Positions 32,783-39,775 of a DNA stretch of 64,000 nt are shown here, piece by piece. The stretch lies in the NCBI GenBank assembly GCA_016234445.1, contig JACRBT010000001.1:310001-374000 (forward strand), given 5' to 3'. Position numbers and translations under genes: made by a program. Under the pieces are notes generated by a model. It did not search any database. It saw nothing but the letters and a program-made list of their open reading frames with translations, and was not told the origin of the DNA. This DNA comes from Chloroflexota bacterium. GTDB taxonomy: Bacteria; Chloroflexota; Dehalococcoidia; Tepidiformales; Tepidiformaceae. Within the stretch, counting starts at the first letter, position 1. Every line of letters begins with the position of its first letter.

Positions 32783-32792
32783 GTTATACGAT
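32783..32792. promoter_or_regulatory. Overlapping divergent -10 elements
   Basis: Minus strand TATAAC (32788-32783) serves the PilZ-like gene. Plus strand TACGAT (32787-32792) ends eight bases before the RimI-like ATG at 32801. The two cannot be occupied at the same time. Confidence 0.45.
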
Positions 32793-32800
32793 CGGTCCAC

Positions 32801-33382
32801 ATGGAGAAGGACACCGGGGTCCCGGAGACCCGCCTGCGCCTGCGGATGATGGAACCGGCCGACATCGCGGCGGCCGCCGCCGTGGAACGCGCCTGTTTCG
32901 ACTCCGGCTGGCCGGCGACCGCCTTCGAACGCGAACTCCTTCACAACGGGGCGGCACGCTACATCGTCCTGGACGACCTGGGCGGCGCGGGCATCGTGGG
33001 GTTCGCCGGCGCCTGGCTCATGCTCGACGAGGCTCACGTGGTCACGGTCGCCGTGCTGCCCGGGGAGCGCCGCCACGGCTACGGGAGGCTCCTGGTCCAG
33101 GGGCTCCTCGACCTCGCGCGCGCCCTCGGGATGACCTCGGCGACGCTGGAGTGCAGGGTCTCGAACGCGGGAGCCCGCGCGCTCTACCGGGGTTTCGGTT
33201 TCCACGAAGTCGGCTTCCGCAAACGCTACTACTCGGACAACGGCGAGGACGCCACGATCATGACCACCGGGGCCTTCGACAGCGCGGCGTTCGAGGCTCG
33301 CGATGCGCGCTCGCGGGAAAACCTGGCGGCGCGGTTCCCGGGCGTGGTGCTTGCGGTCCCGGAAGCCGTCGAACCGGCCTGA
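32801..33382 (+). CDS. GNAT acetyltransferase, RimI-like
   Basis: 193 residues. The GNAT acetyl-CoA loop is VAVLPGERRHGYGRLLVQGL (Q/RxxGxG/A form RRHGYG). LECRVSNAGARALYRGFGF and the final YYSDNGEDATIM are characteristic of RimI-type protein N-alpha acetyltransferases. A 30-residue C-terminal extension follows. The ATG at 32801 was chosen because TACGAT sits eight bases before it and no ribosome site is present. rimI often lies next to tsaB/tsaD; neither is seen here, so the ribosomal S18 role is not proven. Confidence 0.88.
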   Translation: MEKDTGVPETRLRLRMMEPADIAAAAAVERACFDSGWPATAFERELLHNGAARYIVLDDLGGAGIVGFAGAWLMLDEAHVVTVAVLPGERRHGYGRLLVQGLLDLARALGMTSATLECRVSNAGARALYRGFGFHEVGFRKRYYSDNGEDATIMTTGAFDSAAFEARDARSRENLAARFPGVVLAVPEAVEPA

Positions 33383-34039
33383 TCAGCGCGTCCCCGGCCT
33401 GGAGCCGCGCTGCCGGGCATAGAAACGCTTCACCTTCGACCGGTTCCCACAATCGCTCATGCTGCACCAGCGGCGGCTGTGGTTGCGGCTCGTATCGAGG
33501 AAGAGCCAATCGCACCGGTCTCCCGCGCAGCGGCGGACCAGTTCGAGATCTTCCGACGCGAGCAGCCTGGCGGCGGAGACAGCGATGGGCCAGAGGACGG
33601 AGCCGAGGTCTTCGCCCATGCCGGTCCAGCTCCAGGTGTAGCCGCCGTCCTGCTGGCCGAGGGCCACGTGCTCGAGCGCGACGTGGAGCACTCCATTGAC
33701 GACGGCGAGGTCCGGGTCCGGGCAGCGGGTCCCTTCGATCTGCGCCTCGAAGACACGGTACAGCGCCTCCCGGAAGTCGATCGCCCGCCGGAACACGGCG
33801 CCGGCGGCCTCGGCGTCGCCGGAGGACAGGCCAGAAAGGAGCCTCGCCGCGCCCGCGTCCAGGCCGCCCTCGCTGACGGCCCACCCGACGAGTTCGTCGT
33901 AATGGGCAAGCGTCACCGGCTGGGCGGGGGCCTCGGTTTCAGGGACGCTGTGCATCGAGACCGTGTTCGTGAATTCGAGGCAGAGCCGCCGGCCGGTCGA
34001 CTCCACCGCTGGTCCGGGCTCGTTTGGGAAGAGGGTCAC
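33383..34039 (-). CDS. CGNR zinc-finger transcription regulator (ABATE domain)
   Basis: 218 residues from GTG at 34039, preceded by AGGAAGG. N-terminal ABATE domain (about 10-150), typical start RLCLEFTNTV; C-terminal zinc finger with RRCAGDRCDWLFLD and RRWCSMSDCGNRSKVKRFY, the defining CGNR motif with four cysteines. Proteins of this family are putative stress-responsive regulators. The gene is divergent from 34155; repeated GTTAG motifs lie in the gap. It abuts the RimI-like gene with no gap, tail to tail. Confidence 0.93.
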   Translation of the reverse strand: MTLFPNEPGPAVESTGRRLCLEFTNTVSMHSVPETEAPAQPVTLAHYDELVGWAVSEGGLDAGAARLLSGLSSGDAEAAGAVFRRAIDFREALYRVFEAQIEGTRCPDPDLAVVNGVLHVALEHVALGQQDGGYTWSWTGMGEDLGSVLWPIAVSAARLLASEDLELVRRCAGDRCDWLFLDTSRNHSRRWCSMSDCGNRSKVKRFYARQRGSRPGTR

Positions 34040-34064
34040 GAGGGGCCTTCCTTGGACGTAACTA

Positions 34065-34129
34065 CCTAACACCTCTTGACAGGTTAGCACATCTCGTGCT
34101 TAACTTGTATCACGCCTTTAGCAGGTTAG
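34065..34129. promoter_or_regulatory. Candidate operator/promoter region between the CGNR gene and 34155
   Basis: A consensus -35 TTGACA (34076-34081) is flanked by CTAACACCT (34066-34074) and AGGTTAG (34081-34087), a loose dyad. CAGGTTAG recurs at 34122-34129, exactly 42 bases (four helical turns) after the first copy. A good -10 was not found. Confidence 0.45.
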
Positions 34130-34154
34130 TTCCTCTTCCTCCCGGAGGCAAGTG

Positions 34155-34382
34155 ATGCTCCAGAATCCCCGCCAGGCCTACGAAGAAGCGCTGCGCCGTC
34201 ACGAGGCGCGGCTGGCGGAAGCGGCCGCGCGCGCCAGCCTGCGCGCGGTGCGACAGCCACAGTCCCGGTGGCGGTGCGCGGCCGCGCTGTTCCTCCGGCG
34301 AGCGGCCGCGCGGCTGGACGGCCAGGGAATTTTCGTCGAGTCCGCCGCCCCGGCGACGAGTGGCTCCGAATACGCGAACTGA
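34155..34382 (+). CDS. Small helical Arg/Ala-rich protein
   Basis: 75 residues from the ATG at 34155, six bases after CGGAGG; a GTG just before it is the alternative. The first about 35 residues are a highly charged helix (RQAYEEALRRHEARLAEAAA). The rest is Arg-rich with a short hydrophobic patch (CAAALFLRRAAARL). No family recognised. It follows the repeat-containing region and may be controlled by the divergent CGNR regulator. Confidence 0.6.
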   Translation: MLQNPRQAYEEALRRHEARLAEAAARASLRAVRQPQSRWRCAAALFLRRAAARLDGQGIFVESAAPATSGSEYAN

Positions 34383-34459
34383 GCCGAGCCCTCACGGTTG
34401 ACTCGCCACCGGGCGCCCCTTCAGACTCCTCGTTGCCCACCAACTTCCGAGGAGCTGCC

Positions 34460-35512
34460 GTGACCGAGCCCACGCTCGAACATCTGATTGATCTGCCCGC
34501 GCTCGAACGCTTCATCAACGACCACGTACCAGGGACGCCCGGACCGATCCAGGTCGAAAAGCACGTCGCCGGGTTTTCCAACGAAACCTTCTATGTCAGC
34601 CGCGGGGGCGACCGCTGGGTGATGCGCCGGCCCCCGGCAGGCCCACTCCTGCCGACCGCCCACGACGTCCTCCGGGAATACCGCTTCCTGGCGGGGCTCC
34701 ACGGGCGGGCGCGCGTGCCCCGGCCGGTCGTCGCCTGCGAGGACGTGTCGCTCATCGGCGCCCCGTTCTACCTGATGGAGCGCGCCGAAGGGGTCGTCAT
34801 CCGCACGGAGATCCCGGCGGCCTACGACACCCCGGAGGGCAGGCGGCGGATCGGCGAGGAGATGGTCGATGCGCTCGTCGAGCTCCACGCCGCGGACTGG
34901 CGCGCCGCCGGGATCAGCGGCCGCGACTCCGGCTACGTGCCCCGGCAAGTGGAACGCTGGAGCAAGCAGTGGGAACTGACGCGCCCCCGCACAAGGGAAC
35001 TCCCCGGGCTCGACGCAATCACCGCATGGCTGAAGGAGCGCATCCCCGCGGAGGTGCCCCACACCGTTGTCCATGGCGACTACAAGCTCGACAACGTCAT
35101 GTTCGCCCGGGACGAGCCGCGGCTGATCGCGATCTTCGACTGGGAGATGGCGACCATCGGCGACCCCCTGGCCGACCTGAGCTACCTTCTCCACAGCTGG
35201 GCGCCGGCGCCGATCCCCGCGGGCTACGAAGCCCGCGTCGCCACGATTGCCGGCCTCAGCCGCCAGCCCGGCTTCCTCTCCCCGGGCGAGATGGCAGCCC
35301 GCTACGAGCGTCTCATTGGCCGTTCGCTGCGCGACTTCCTCTTCTACCGCGTGCTCGCCGCCTACAAGCTGATCGTGATCCTTGAGGGGCTGTACATGCA
35401 CTACATCGAGGGCGCGGCTTCCAACCCCGCCTCGGCCGACTTCGAATGGCGGGTGCCGATGATGGTCCTCCAGGCGGAACAGATGATCGCCACGGGAGGC
35501 AACGATGTTTAA
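34460..35512 (+). CDS. Phosphotransferase (APH/ACAD10-11 N-terminal type)
   Basis: 350 residues from GTG with GAGGAG upstream. Aminoglycoside-phosphotransferase/choline kinase fold: Brenner motif VVHGDYKLDNVMF (205-212) with the catalytic Asp, then AIFDWEMATIGDPLADLSYLL with the metal Asp. The variant IFDWEMATIGDP is the hallmark of the acyl-CoA-dehydrogenase-associated kinases, which phosphorylate 4-hydroxy acyl-CoAs in ACAD10/11-type pathways. An acyl-CoA dehydrogenase is 4 kb downstream. The stop overlaps the next ATG (ATGTTTAA). Confidence 0.92.
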   Translation: MTEPTLEHLIDLPALERFINDHVPGTPGPIQVEKHVAGFSNETFYVSRGGDRWVMRRPPAGPLLPTAHDVLREYRFLAGLHGRARVPRPVVACEDVSLIGAPFYLMERAEGVVIRTEIPAAYDTPEGRRRIGEEMVDALVELHAADWRAAGISGRDSGYVPRQVERWSKQWELTRPRTRELPGLDAITAWLKERIPAEVPHTVVHGDYKLDNVMFARDEPRLIAIFDWEMATIGDPLADLSYLLHSWAPAPIPAGYEARVATIAGLSRQPGFLSPGEMAARYERLIGRSLRDFLFYRVLAAYKLIVILEGLYMHYIEGAASNPASADFEWRVPMMVLQAEQMIATGGNDV

Positions 35513-36518
35513 GAAGCGATGGGCGCTCTCGGTCCCCTTCGACGGCTTCACCAACCTGGAGCACGTCGAGCTGGCCCAAGAACTCGAGGGGCTGGGCTAC
35601 ACGGACGCGTGGTCGTTCGAAGTCGACGGGATCGACGTGTTCTCGCCGCTTGCGGTGGTGGCGCTCTCAACGAAGATGCGCGTCGGCACGGCGATCGCGA
35701 ACGTCTACACGCGCGGCCCGGCGACGCTCGCCCAGTCCGCGGCGGGCATCGCCGAGATCGCCCCGGGCCGGTTCGAGCTGGGGATCGGTTCCGGGTCGCA
35801 GCCGATCGTCGAGCAGTGGAACAACCTGAAGTTCGACCGGCCGGCCACGCGCGTGCGGGAGATGGTGCAGTTCCTCCGCCGGGCGCTCGCGGGCGAACGG
35901 GTGGTGTTCGACGGCAAGACGTTCAGCGTCGACGGCTTCCGGCTCTCACGCCCGGCGTCGTACGAGGTCCCCATCCACGTCGCGGCCCTCCGCGAGGGAA
36001 TGCTCCGGGTGGCGGGCGAAGTGGGCGACGGCTGCATCGTGAACTGGCTTTCGGCCGAAGACGTGAAGAAGTCGGTCAAGGTCGTGCGCGATGCCGCCTC
36101 CGCGGCCGGGCGGGACCCGGCGAAAATCGAGATCACGGCCCGGCTGATGGTCAACATCGACCCGCCCGGCCCGGAGGCCGACATAGTCATGAGGCGCGGC
36201 ATCAACGCCTACCTGAACGTGCCGGTCTACGCCGACTTCCACCGCTGGCTGGGGCGGGGAGAAGCGCTGCAACCGATGTGGGACGCCTGGGAGGCCGGGG
36301 ACCGCCGGGGCGCTGTCGCGGCGATCCCCGCGAAGGTCGTCGACGACCTCATCGTCGGGGGCACCGCCGAGGAGCGCCGCCAGCACATCCTTCGCTACAT
36401 GGACGCGGGGATCGACACGGCGTTCCTGTCGCTGTTCACGGCCGAGACCGACCCCCAGCGCAGGAAGGACCGGATCATGCAGGCGATGCGGGAGATGGCT
36501 CCTTCGGCCTACAAGTAG
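35505..36518 (+). CDS. LLM class F420/FMN-dependent oxidoreductase
   Basis: 337 residues, luciferase-like barrel. RVGTAIANVYTRGPATLAQS, AGIAEIAPGRFELGIGSGSQ and VPIHVAALREGMLRVAGEVGDG are typical of the F420-dependent group. It overlaps the kinase gene by eight bases, so both probably act in the same catabolic route. Cofactor and substrate cannot be assigned; F420 biosynthesis genes are not in the window unless the protein at 60917 belongs to them. A strong hairpin follows the stop. Confidence 0.93.
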   Translation: MFKKRWALSVPFDGFTNLEHVELAQELEGLGYTDAWSFEVDGIDVFSPLAVVALSTKMRVGTAIANVYTRGPATLAQSAAGIAEIAPGRFELGIGSGSQPIVEQWNNLKFDRPATRVREMVQFLRRALAGERVVFDGKTFSVDGFRLSRPASYEVPIHVAALREGMLRVAGEVGDGCIVNWLSAEDVKKSVKVVRDAASAAGRDPAKIEITARLMVNIDPPGPEADIVMRRGINAYLNVPVYADFHRWLGRGEALQPMWDAWEAGDRRGAVAAIPAKVVDDLIVGGTAEERRQHILRYMDAGIDTAFLSLFTAETDPQRRKDRIMQAMREMAPSAYK

Positions 36519-36524
36519 GCAAGA

Positions 36525-36558
36525 CGAAGGCCCCGGGACGAGTGTCCCGGGGCCTTCG
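36525..36558. terminator. Bidirectional hairpin between convergent genes
   Basis: Perfect 15-base stem (CGAAGGCCCCGGGAC / GTCCCGGGGCCTTCG) with loop GAGT. It sits between the LLM gene and the diiron operon end. Neither side has a clear T-run, so termination may rely on stem strength. Confidence 0.7.
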
Positions 36559-36578
36559 AAGGTGTCCTGTGAACCGCG

Positions 36579-37778
36579 TTAGCGGCCGCGGGCGAGGCTC
36601 AGGAGGCCGGCGTTCACGTTGGGAAGCCGGTCCACCGCCACCGAATCCAGGATCTGGAGGTAGTGGCGGAGCTGGTCTTCCCGGAGCTGCCGGACTTCCG
36701 CGACGCCGGCTTCGATCTTCTCGATGCCGCCGCCAAGGATGAGCGCCATCGCCGAGGCGTCGGCGCGGGTGTGGTGCAGTTCGTCGGAAAGCGCCGACTC
36801 GCTGCGGTTGAGGAAGTGGGCAAGGTACTCGCGTGCGTTCGGGTGGTGCTGCACGTAGTACTTGAGATGGCGGACGCCGAAGTCGAGGTGGCGACGCGAA
36901 TCGTGGGCGACCCGGCCGAAGATGTCGCGGTCGACGGCATCAGGCGCGGCCTTCGCAAGCCGTTCGAGGGCGATGACCTCGTAGCTCTTGTAGACGACGT
37001 CGATGGCGACGAGCAACTCGGTCAGCTTGAGGGAACCGAACCAGGCGCGGTAAAGCGTGCCCAGTGCTTCGAGCCCCATGCCGCCGCCGTTGGCGAGAGC
37101 ACGCTTGCGCATGACCTCGGTCTTGCGGCCGGCGTCGAAGATCTGGGTCGCGAGGAAGTCCTTGACGTCGTGGAAGCCGTAAGCGATGCGCTCTTCCCAG
37201 CTCGCCAGCAGCTTGGCTTCAACGAAACCGTTCTGGGCGAAGGTGGTGGAGAGCTGGCAGACAGCCTTCTCGATGTCATCCGGCAGGGCGACGAGTTCGG
37301 CCCACTTGATGTCGGTGGCGGGCGCCCAGCGCTCCCGGATCGCGTCCTCGTAGAGCCCGTCGACGCCGTCGGCCCAGACTTCGCTCTTGTCGTAGACGCT
37401 GTAGGAACCGGGGGCGTACGAACCCGGCGTCGGGTGCGAGCCCAGGGGGGTGTCGTTTTCGTAGGGCCAGTGGTCGGGCACATGGCCGTAGGTGCGGATG
37501 TTGATCTCGGGCATGCCGAGGCCGTTTGGCCCGGGACGGGCGCGGATGCCGAGCTCGGTCGTGGGGCGTGCCCAGGAAAGGCTCAGCTTCGCGATCGGGC
37601 TCTCCGGGTTCGCCTCCACGAGGGAGAGGAACCTGCCGGCGCGCTCTTCGGTCAGGTTGAGGGCGAGGAGGCTGCGGACCTGGTCGTCCTTCAGAGGCGA
37701 CGCCTCCATGCGGCCGACCAGTTCTTCGGACCAGTTTGCCTCACGAGTGCGGATGCGAGTGCCTTCGGAAAGCTGCAT
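36579..37778 (-). CDS. Ferritin-like diiron-protein paralogue with lost metal ligands (beta-like subunit)
   Basis: 399 residues, clearly paralogous to the protein encoded just upstream: both share a TYGHVP/SYGNVP motif, LPDDIE, KRALxNGGG, and RHLxFGVxHLKY. Compared with the paralogue the metal ligands are gone: Glu129 is Gly184, Glu161 is Ala216, His164 is Lys219 and Glu237 is Ser294; only His297 remains. It is therefore a non-metallated partner, like the beta subunit of bacterial multicomponent monooxygenases or PaaC. It has an extra about 60-residue helical N-terminus. Three bases separate it from the catalytic gene, so they are co-transcribed and probably form a heteromer. Confidence 0.85.
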   Translation of the reverse strand: MQLSEGTRIRTREANWSEELVGRMEASPLKDDQVRSLLALNLTEERAGRFLSLVEANPESPIAKLSLSWARPTTELGIRARPGPNGLGMPEINIRTYGHVPDHWPYENDTPLGSHPTPGSYAPGSYSVYDKSEVWADGVDGLYEDAIRERWAPATDIKWAELVALPDDIEKAVCQLSTTFAQNGFVEAKLLASWEERIAYGFHDVKDFLATQIFDAGRKTEVMRKRALANGGGMGLEALGTLYRAWFGSLKLTELLVAIDVVYKSYEVIALERLAKAAPDAVDRDIFGRVAHDSRRHLDFGVRHLKYYVQHHPNAREYLAHFLNRSESALSDELHHTRADASAMALILGGGIEKIEAGVAEVRQLREDQLRHYLQILDSVAVDRLPNVNAGLLSLARGR

Positions 37779-37781
37779 CGA

Positions 37782-38819
37782 CTAAGCCTCCAGGAAGACG
37801 CGCATGCTCTCGGCCATCCGCTCGCGGCGGTCGGCGAGGCCGATCACTTCGAGGCGGTGCATGTACTCGTTGATCTGCTTCTTGCGCATGAGCAGGAGCT
37901 TGCCGAAGCCTTCGTCGATCTTGTCGAGGCCGCCGCCGGCGAGGATGGCGAGCGCTTCGCCGGTGGCCGGGTTGGTCGTGAGCCCGGCGTTGGACTGCCC
38001 GAGGGCCCCTTCCTGGAGGTCCAGGTAGTGGTGCAGCTCTTCGGCGCGCTCGGGGACCACGTCCATGATGTACTTCAGGTGCGTGACGCCGAACGCGAGA
38101 TGACGGGATTCGTCCTGGGCGGAGAGGCGGTAGATGCGCTTCTCGGCTTCGTTGTTCGCGATCAGTTCGCCCATCCGGAAGACGGTCTGGACGAAGCCTT
38201 CGCCGATGAGGTGGAGGCGGGCCGTCATCTCCGTGAAGTCGTCGGCGGTAAGCAGCTGGGAAGCGCCGAAGCCGGCGTCGACAAGGCCGCCGCCGTTCAC
38301 GAGCGCGCGCTTGCGGAAGACGTCTTCATGGCGAGCTTCGTCCATCACCTGCGTGCCGAGGAAGAGCTGCACTTCGAACTGATCCGGGTGGACGGTGCCC
38401 ATGTAGCGGCCCGGGAGGTCGCCGGCGATGAACTCGACCTGCGTGAGGAACGTGCAGAGGGTGCACATCGCCATCTCGATGTCGTCGGGCAGCGGCTGGA
38501 TTTCGTGCCAGGGGATGTCGACGGCAGAGGCCCACTGGCGCTGCATGGCCTCTTCATAGAGAAGGCGCGCCGATTCGCTCCAGACGTCAGCCTTGCTGCG
38601 GTACTGGCGGGCGTGGCGAGGCGAACGCGGGTCCGGCTTGGCGCCGCGGAGACCCATGGTGGCGTTCCCTGCCTCGGTGGGCACGTTGCCGTAGCTGAGG
38701 ACGTTGAGGTCTTCGAGCGTCAGACCCTTCTTGCCGGGGACCGCGCGGGCGCCCCAATCTTCGTCGAGGTTGAGCCACGAGAGGTCGAGACCCGGCCGGG
38801 TCGAGGGAGCGGTGGACAT
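37782..38819 (-). CDS. Ferritin-like diiron oxygenase candidate (alpha-like subunit)
   Basis: 345 residues. Two DExRH motifs (VMDEARHEDVF at 160-164 and AQDESRHLAFG at 236-240) plus Glu129 (LTQVEFIAG) and Glu207 or Glu218 give a full ferritin-type six-ligand diiron site. The DExRH form is that of bacterial multicomponent monooxygenases; AurF-like N-oxygenases and R2-like oxidases are the alternatives. N-terminal about 100 residues are outside the helical bundle. First gene of a two-gene operon with the degenerate paralogue. GGAGG lies ten bases before the ATG. The reaction is unknown; a flavin reductase is divergent and could supply electrons. Confidence 0.88.
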   Translation of the reverse strand: MSTAPSTRPGLDLSWLNLDEDWGARAVPGKKGLTLEDLNVLSYGNVPTEAGNATMGLRGAKPDPRSPRHARQYRSKADVWSESARLLYEEAMQRQWASAVDIPWHEIQPLPDDIEMAMCTLCTFLTQVEFIAGDLPGRYMGTVHPDQFEVQLFLGTQVMDEARHEDVFRKRALVNGGGLVDAGFGASQLLTADDFTEMTARLHLIGEGFVQTVFRMGELIANNEAEKRIYRLSAQDESRHLAFGVTHLKYIMDVVPERAEELHHYLDLQEGALGQSNAGLTTNPATGEALAILAGGGLDKIDEGFGKLLLMRKKQINEYMHRLEVIGLADRRERMAESMRVFLEA

Positions 38820-39199
38820 AGGTTGGGAGCCTCCGATGGGATGGTGGACCGAGCTGGAACGTCACGCGAGATCGTTTGCCGGATGCTAAGGGCACTTACC
38901 GGCGGGTAAAGGGGCCATTGGTCCCCTTCACAGGGTCCGATCGGCCGTTCTGGCCCACGAAACCCCGTTAGGCGCCATGATCTCCGTCATATCCGCCGGA
39001 CAAGACCCTACGAGCCCTGTCACGTTCCCGCGATTATATGGCCCATCACCGTGCTATAGCATCCCTCTATCCCCCTAAATCACGGAAAAGTTTCGCCCGG
39101 AGCGAAATATCCTTCGGGACGATGCCCCGGAGAGCCCGCCGGGTGACCTCCTGGCACATTTCTTGGCACCATAGAACCACCATCCCGCGAGGAGCACCC
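38820..39199. other. 380-base intergenic region between the diiron operon and the flavin reductase
   Basis: No gene found. It holds a perfect minus-strand TATAAT at 39033-39038 and a ten-base palindrome TGCTATAGCA at 39052-39061. In the 200-base leader of the diiron operon there is a hairpin (AAGGGG at 38909-38914, CCCCTT at 38923-38928). Next to the flavin reductase is an inverted repeat TTTCGC-N5-GCGAAA at 39091-39107. The region is less GC-rich than its surroundings, as expected for a regulated divergent promoter. Confidence 0.7.
39033..39061 (-). promoter_or_regulatory. Promoter of the diiron operon with palindrome at the -35
   Basis: Minus strand TATAAT (39038-39033). No -35 match; instead the palindrome TGCTATAGCA occupies that position, as expected for an activator- or repressor-dependent promoter. 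Confidence 0.55.
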
Positions 39200-39766
39200 A
39201 TGACGCACCCCGGCCAGCAGTTCCCGAACATCCCGGGCAGCCCCAAGGAGCTCGAACCGGTGGAAAAAGCGATGCTCGCGATGTCCTATGGCGTCCACGT
39301 CATCGGCTCCACCAGCGCCGACGGCCGGCTCAACGCCATGATCGCCGACTGGGTGATGCAGGTGTCGTTCACCCCCCGGCTTGTCTGCGTCGCCATCGAA
39401 AACGACGCCCGTACCCTGAAGAACGTCCGCGCGACCGGGGCCTTCAGCGTGAACATGCTCCACGAAAAGGACGGCGACCAGATCGCGCGGGCAGTGGTCA
39501 TGCCGTCCGATGGCGGCAAGATCCGCGGGCGGTCTGAAGAAGCAGCCTCGGAGACGCACGACAAGCTCCGCGGCCTTCGCTACAGCCTGAGCCCGGAAGG
39601 CTGCCCCCTGCTCCACGACGCGCTCGGCTGGTACACCTGCGTCGCCGAACAGTTTGTCCCCGCGGGCGACCACACGCTCGTCATCGGGCGCGTCACCGAC
39701 GGCGACCGCATCCGCGACGGTGAGATGCTGATCGAACGCGACCTGGGCTGGGAATACGCCGGCTGA
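39200..39766 (+). CDS. Flavin reductase-like (FMN-binding split barrel) protein
   Basis: 188 residues from ATG with GAGGAG seven bases upstream. Split-barrel flavin reductase domain: AMSYGVHVIGSTSADGRLNAMIADWVMQV, then FTPRLVCVAIE and GAFSVNMLHEKDGD, the flavin contacts. Such enzymes reduce FMN with NAD(P)H and feed two-component oxygenases. It is divergent from the diiron pair, which makes it a candidate electron donor. The unusual SEEAASETHDKLRGLRYS stretch is a longer lid loop than usual. Confidence 0.9.
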   Translation: MTHPGQQFPNIPGSPKELEPVEKAMLAMSYGVHVIGSTSADGRLNAMIADWVMQVSFTPRLVCVAIENDARTLKNVRATGAFSVNMLHEKDGDQIARAVVMPSDGGKIRGRSEEAASETHDKLRGLRYSLSPEGCPLLHDALGWYTCVAEQFVPAGDHTLVIGRVTDGDRIRDGEMLIERDLGWEYAG

Positions 39767-39775
39767 AGGTGCCGC

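Noticed and set aside
26420-34092. 13-base word CAGGTTAGCACAT present near both 26420 and 34080
   Set aside because: Many pairs of 13-base words are expected by chance in 64 kb; only the local repeats at 34080 and 34122 were kept.
36663-38909. 748-codon plus-strand frame opposite the diiron pair
   Set aside because: Shadow; the minus-strand proteins have a shared fold and ligands.
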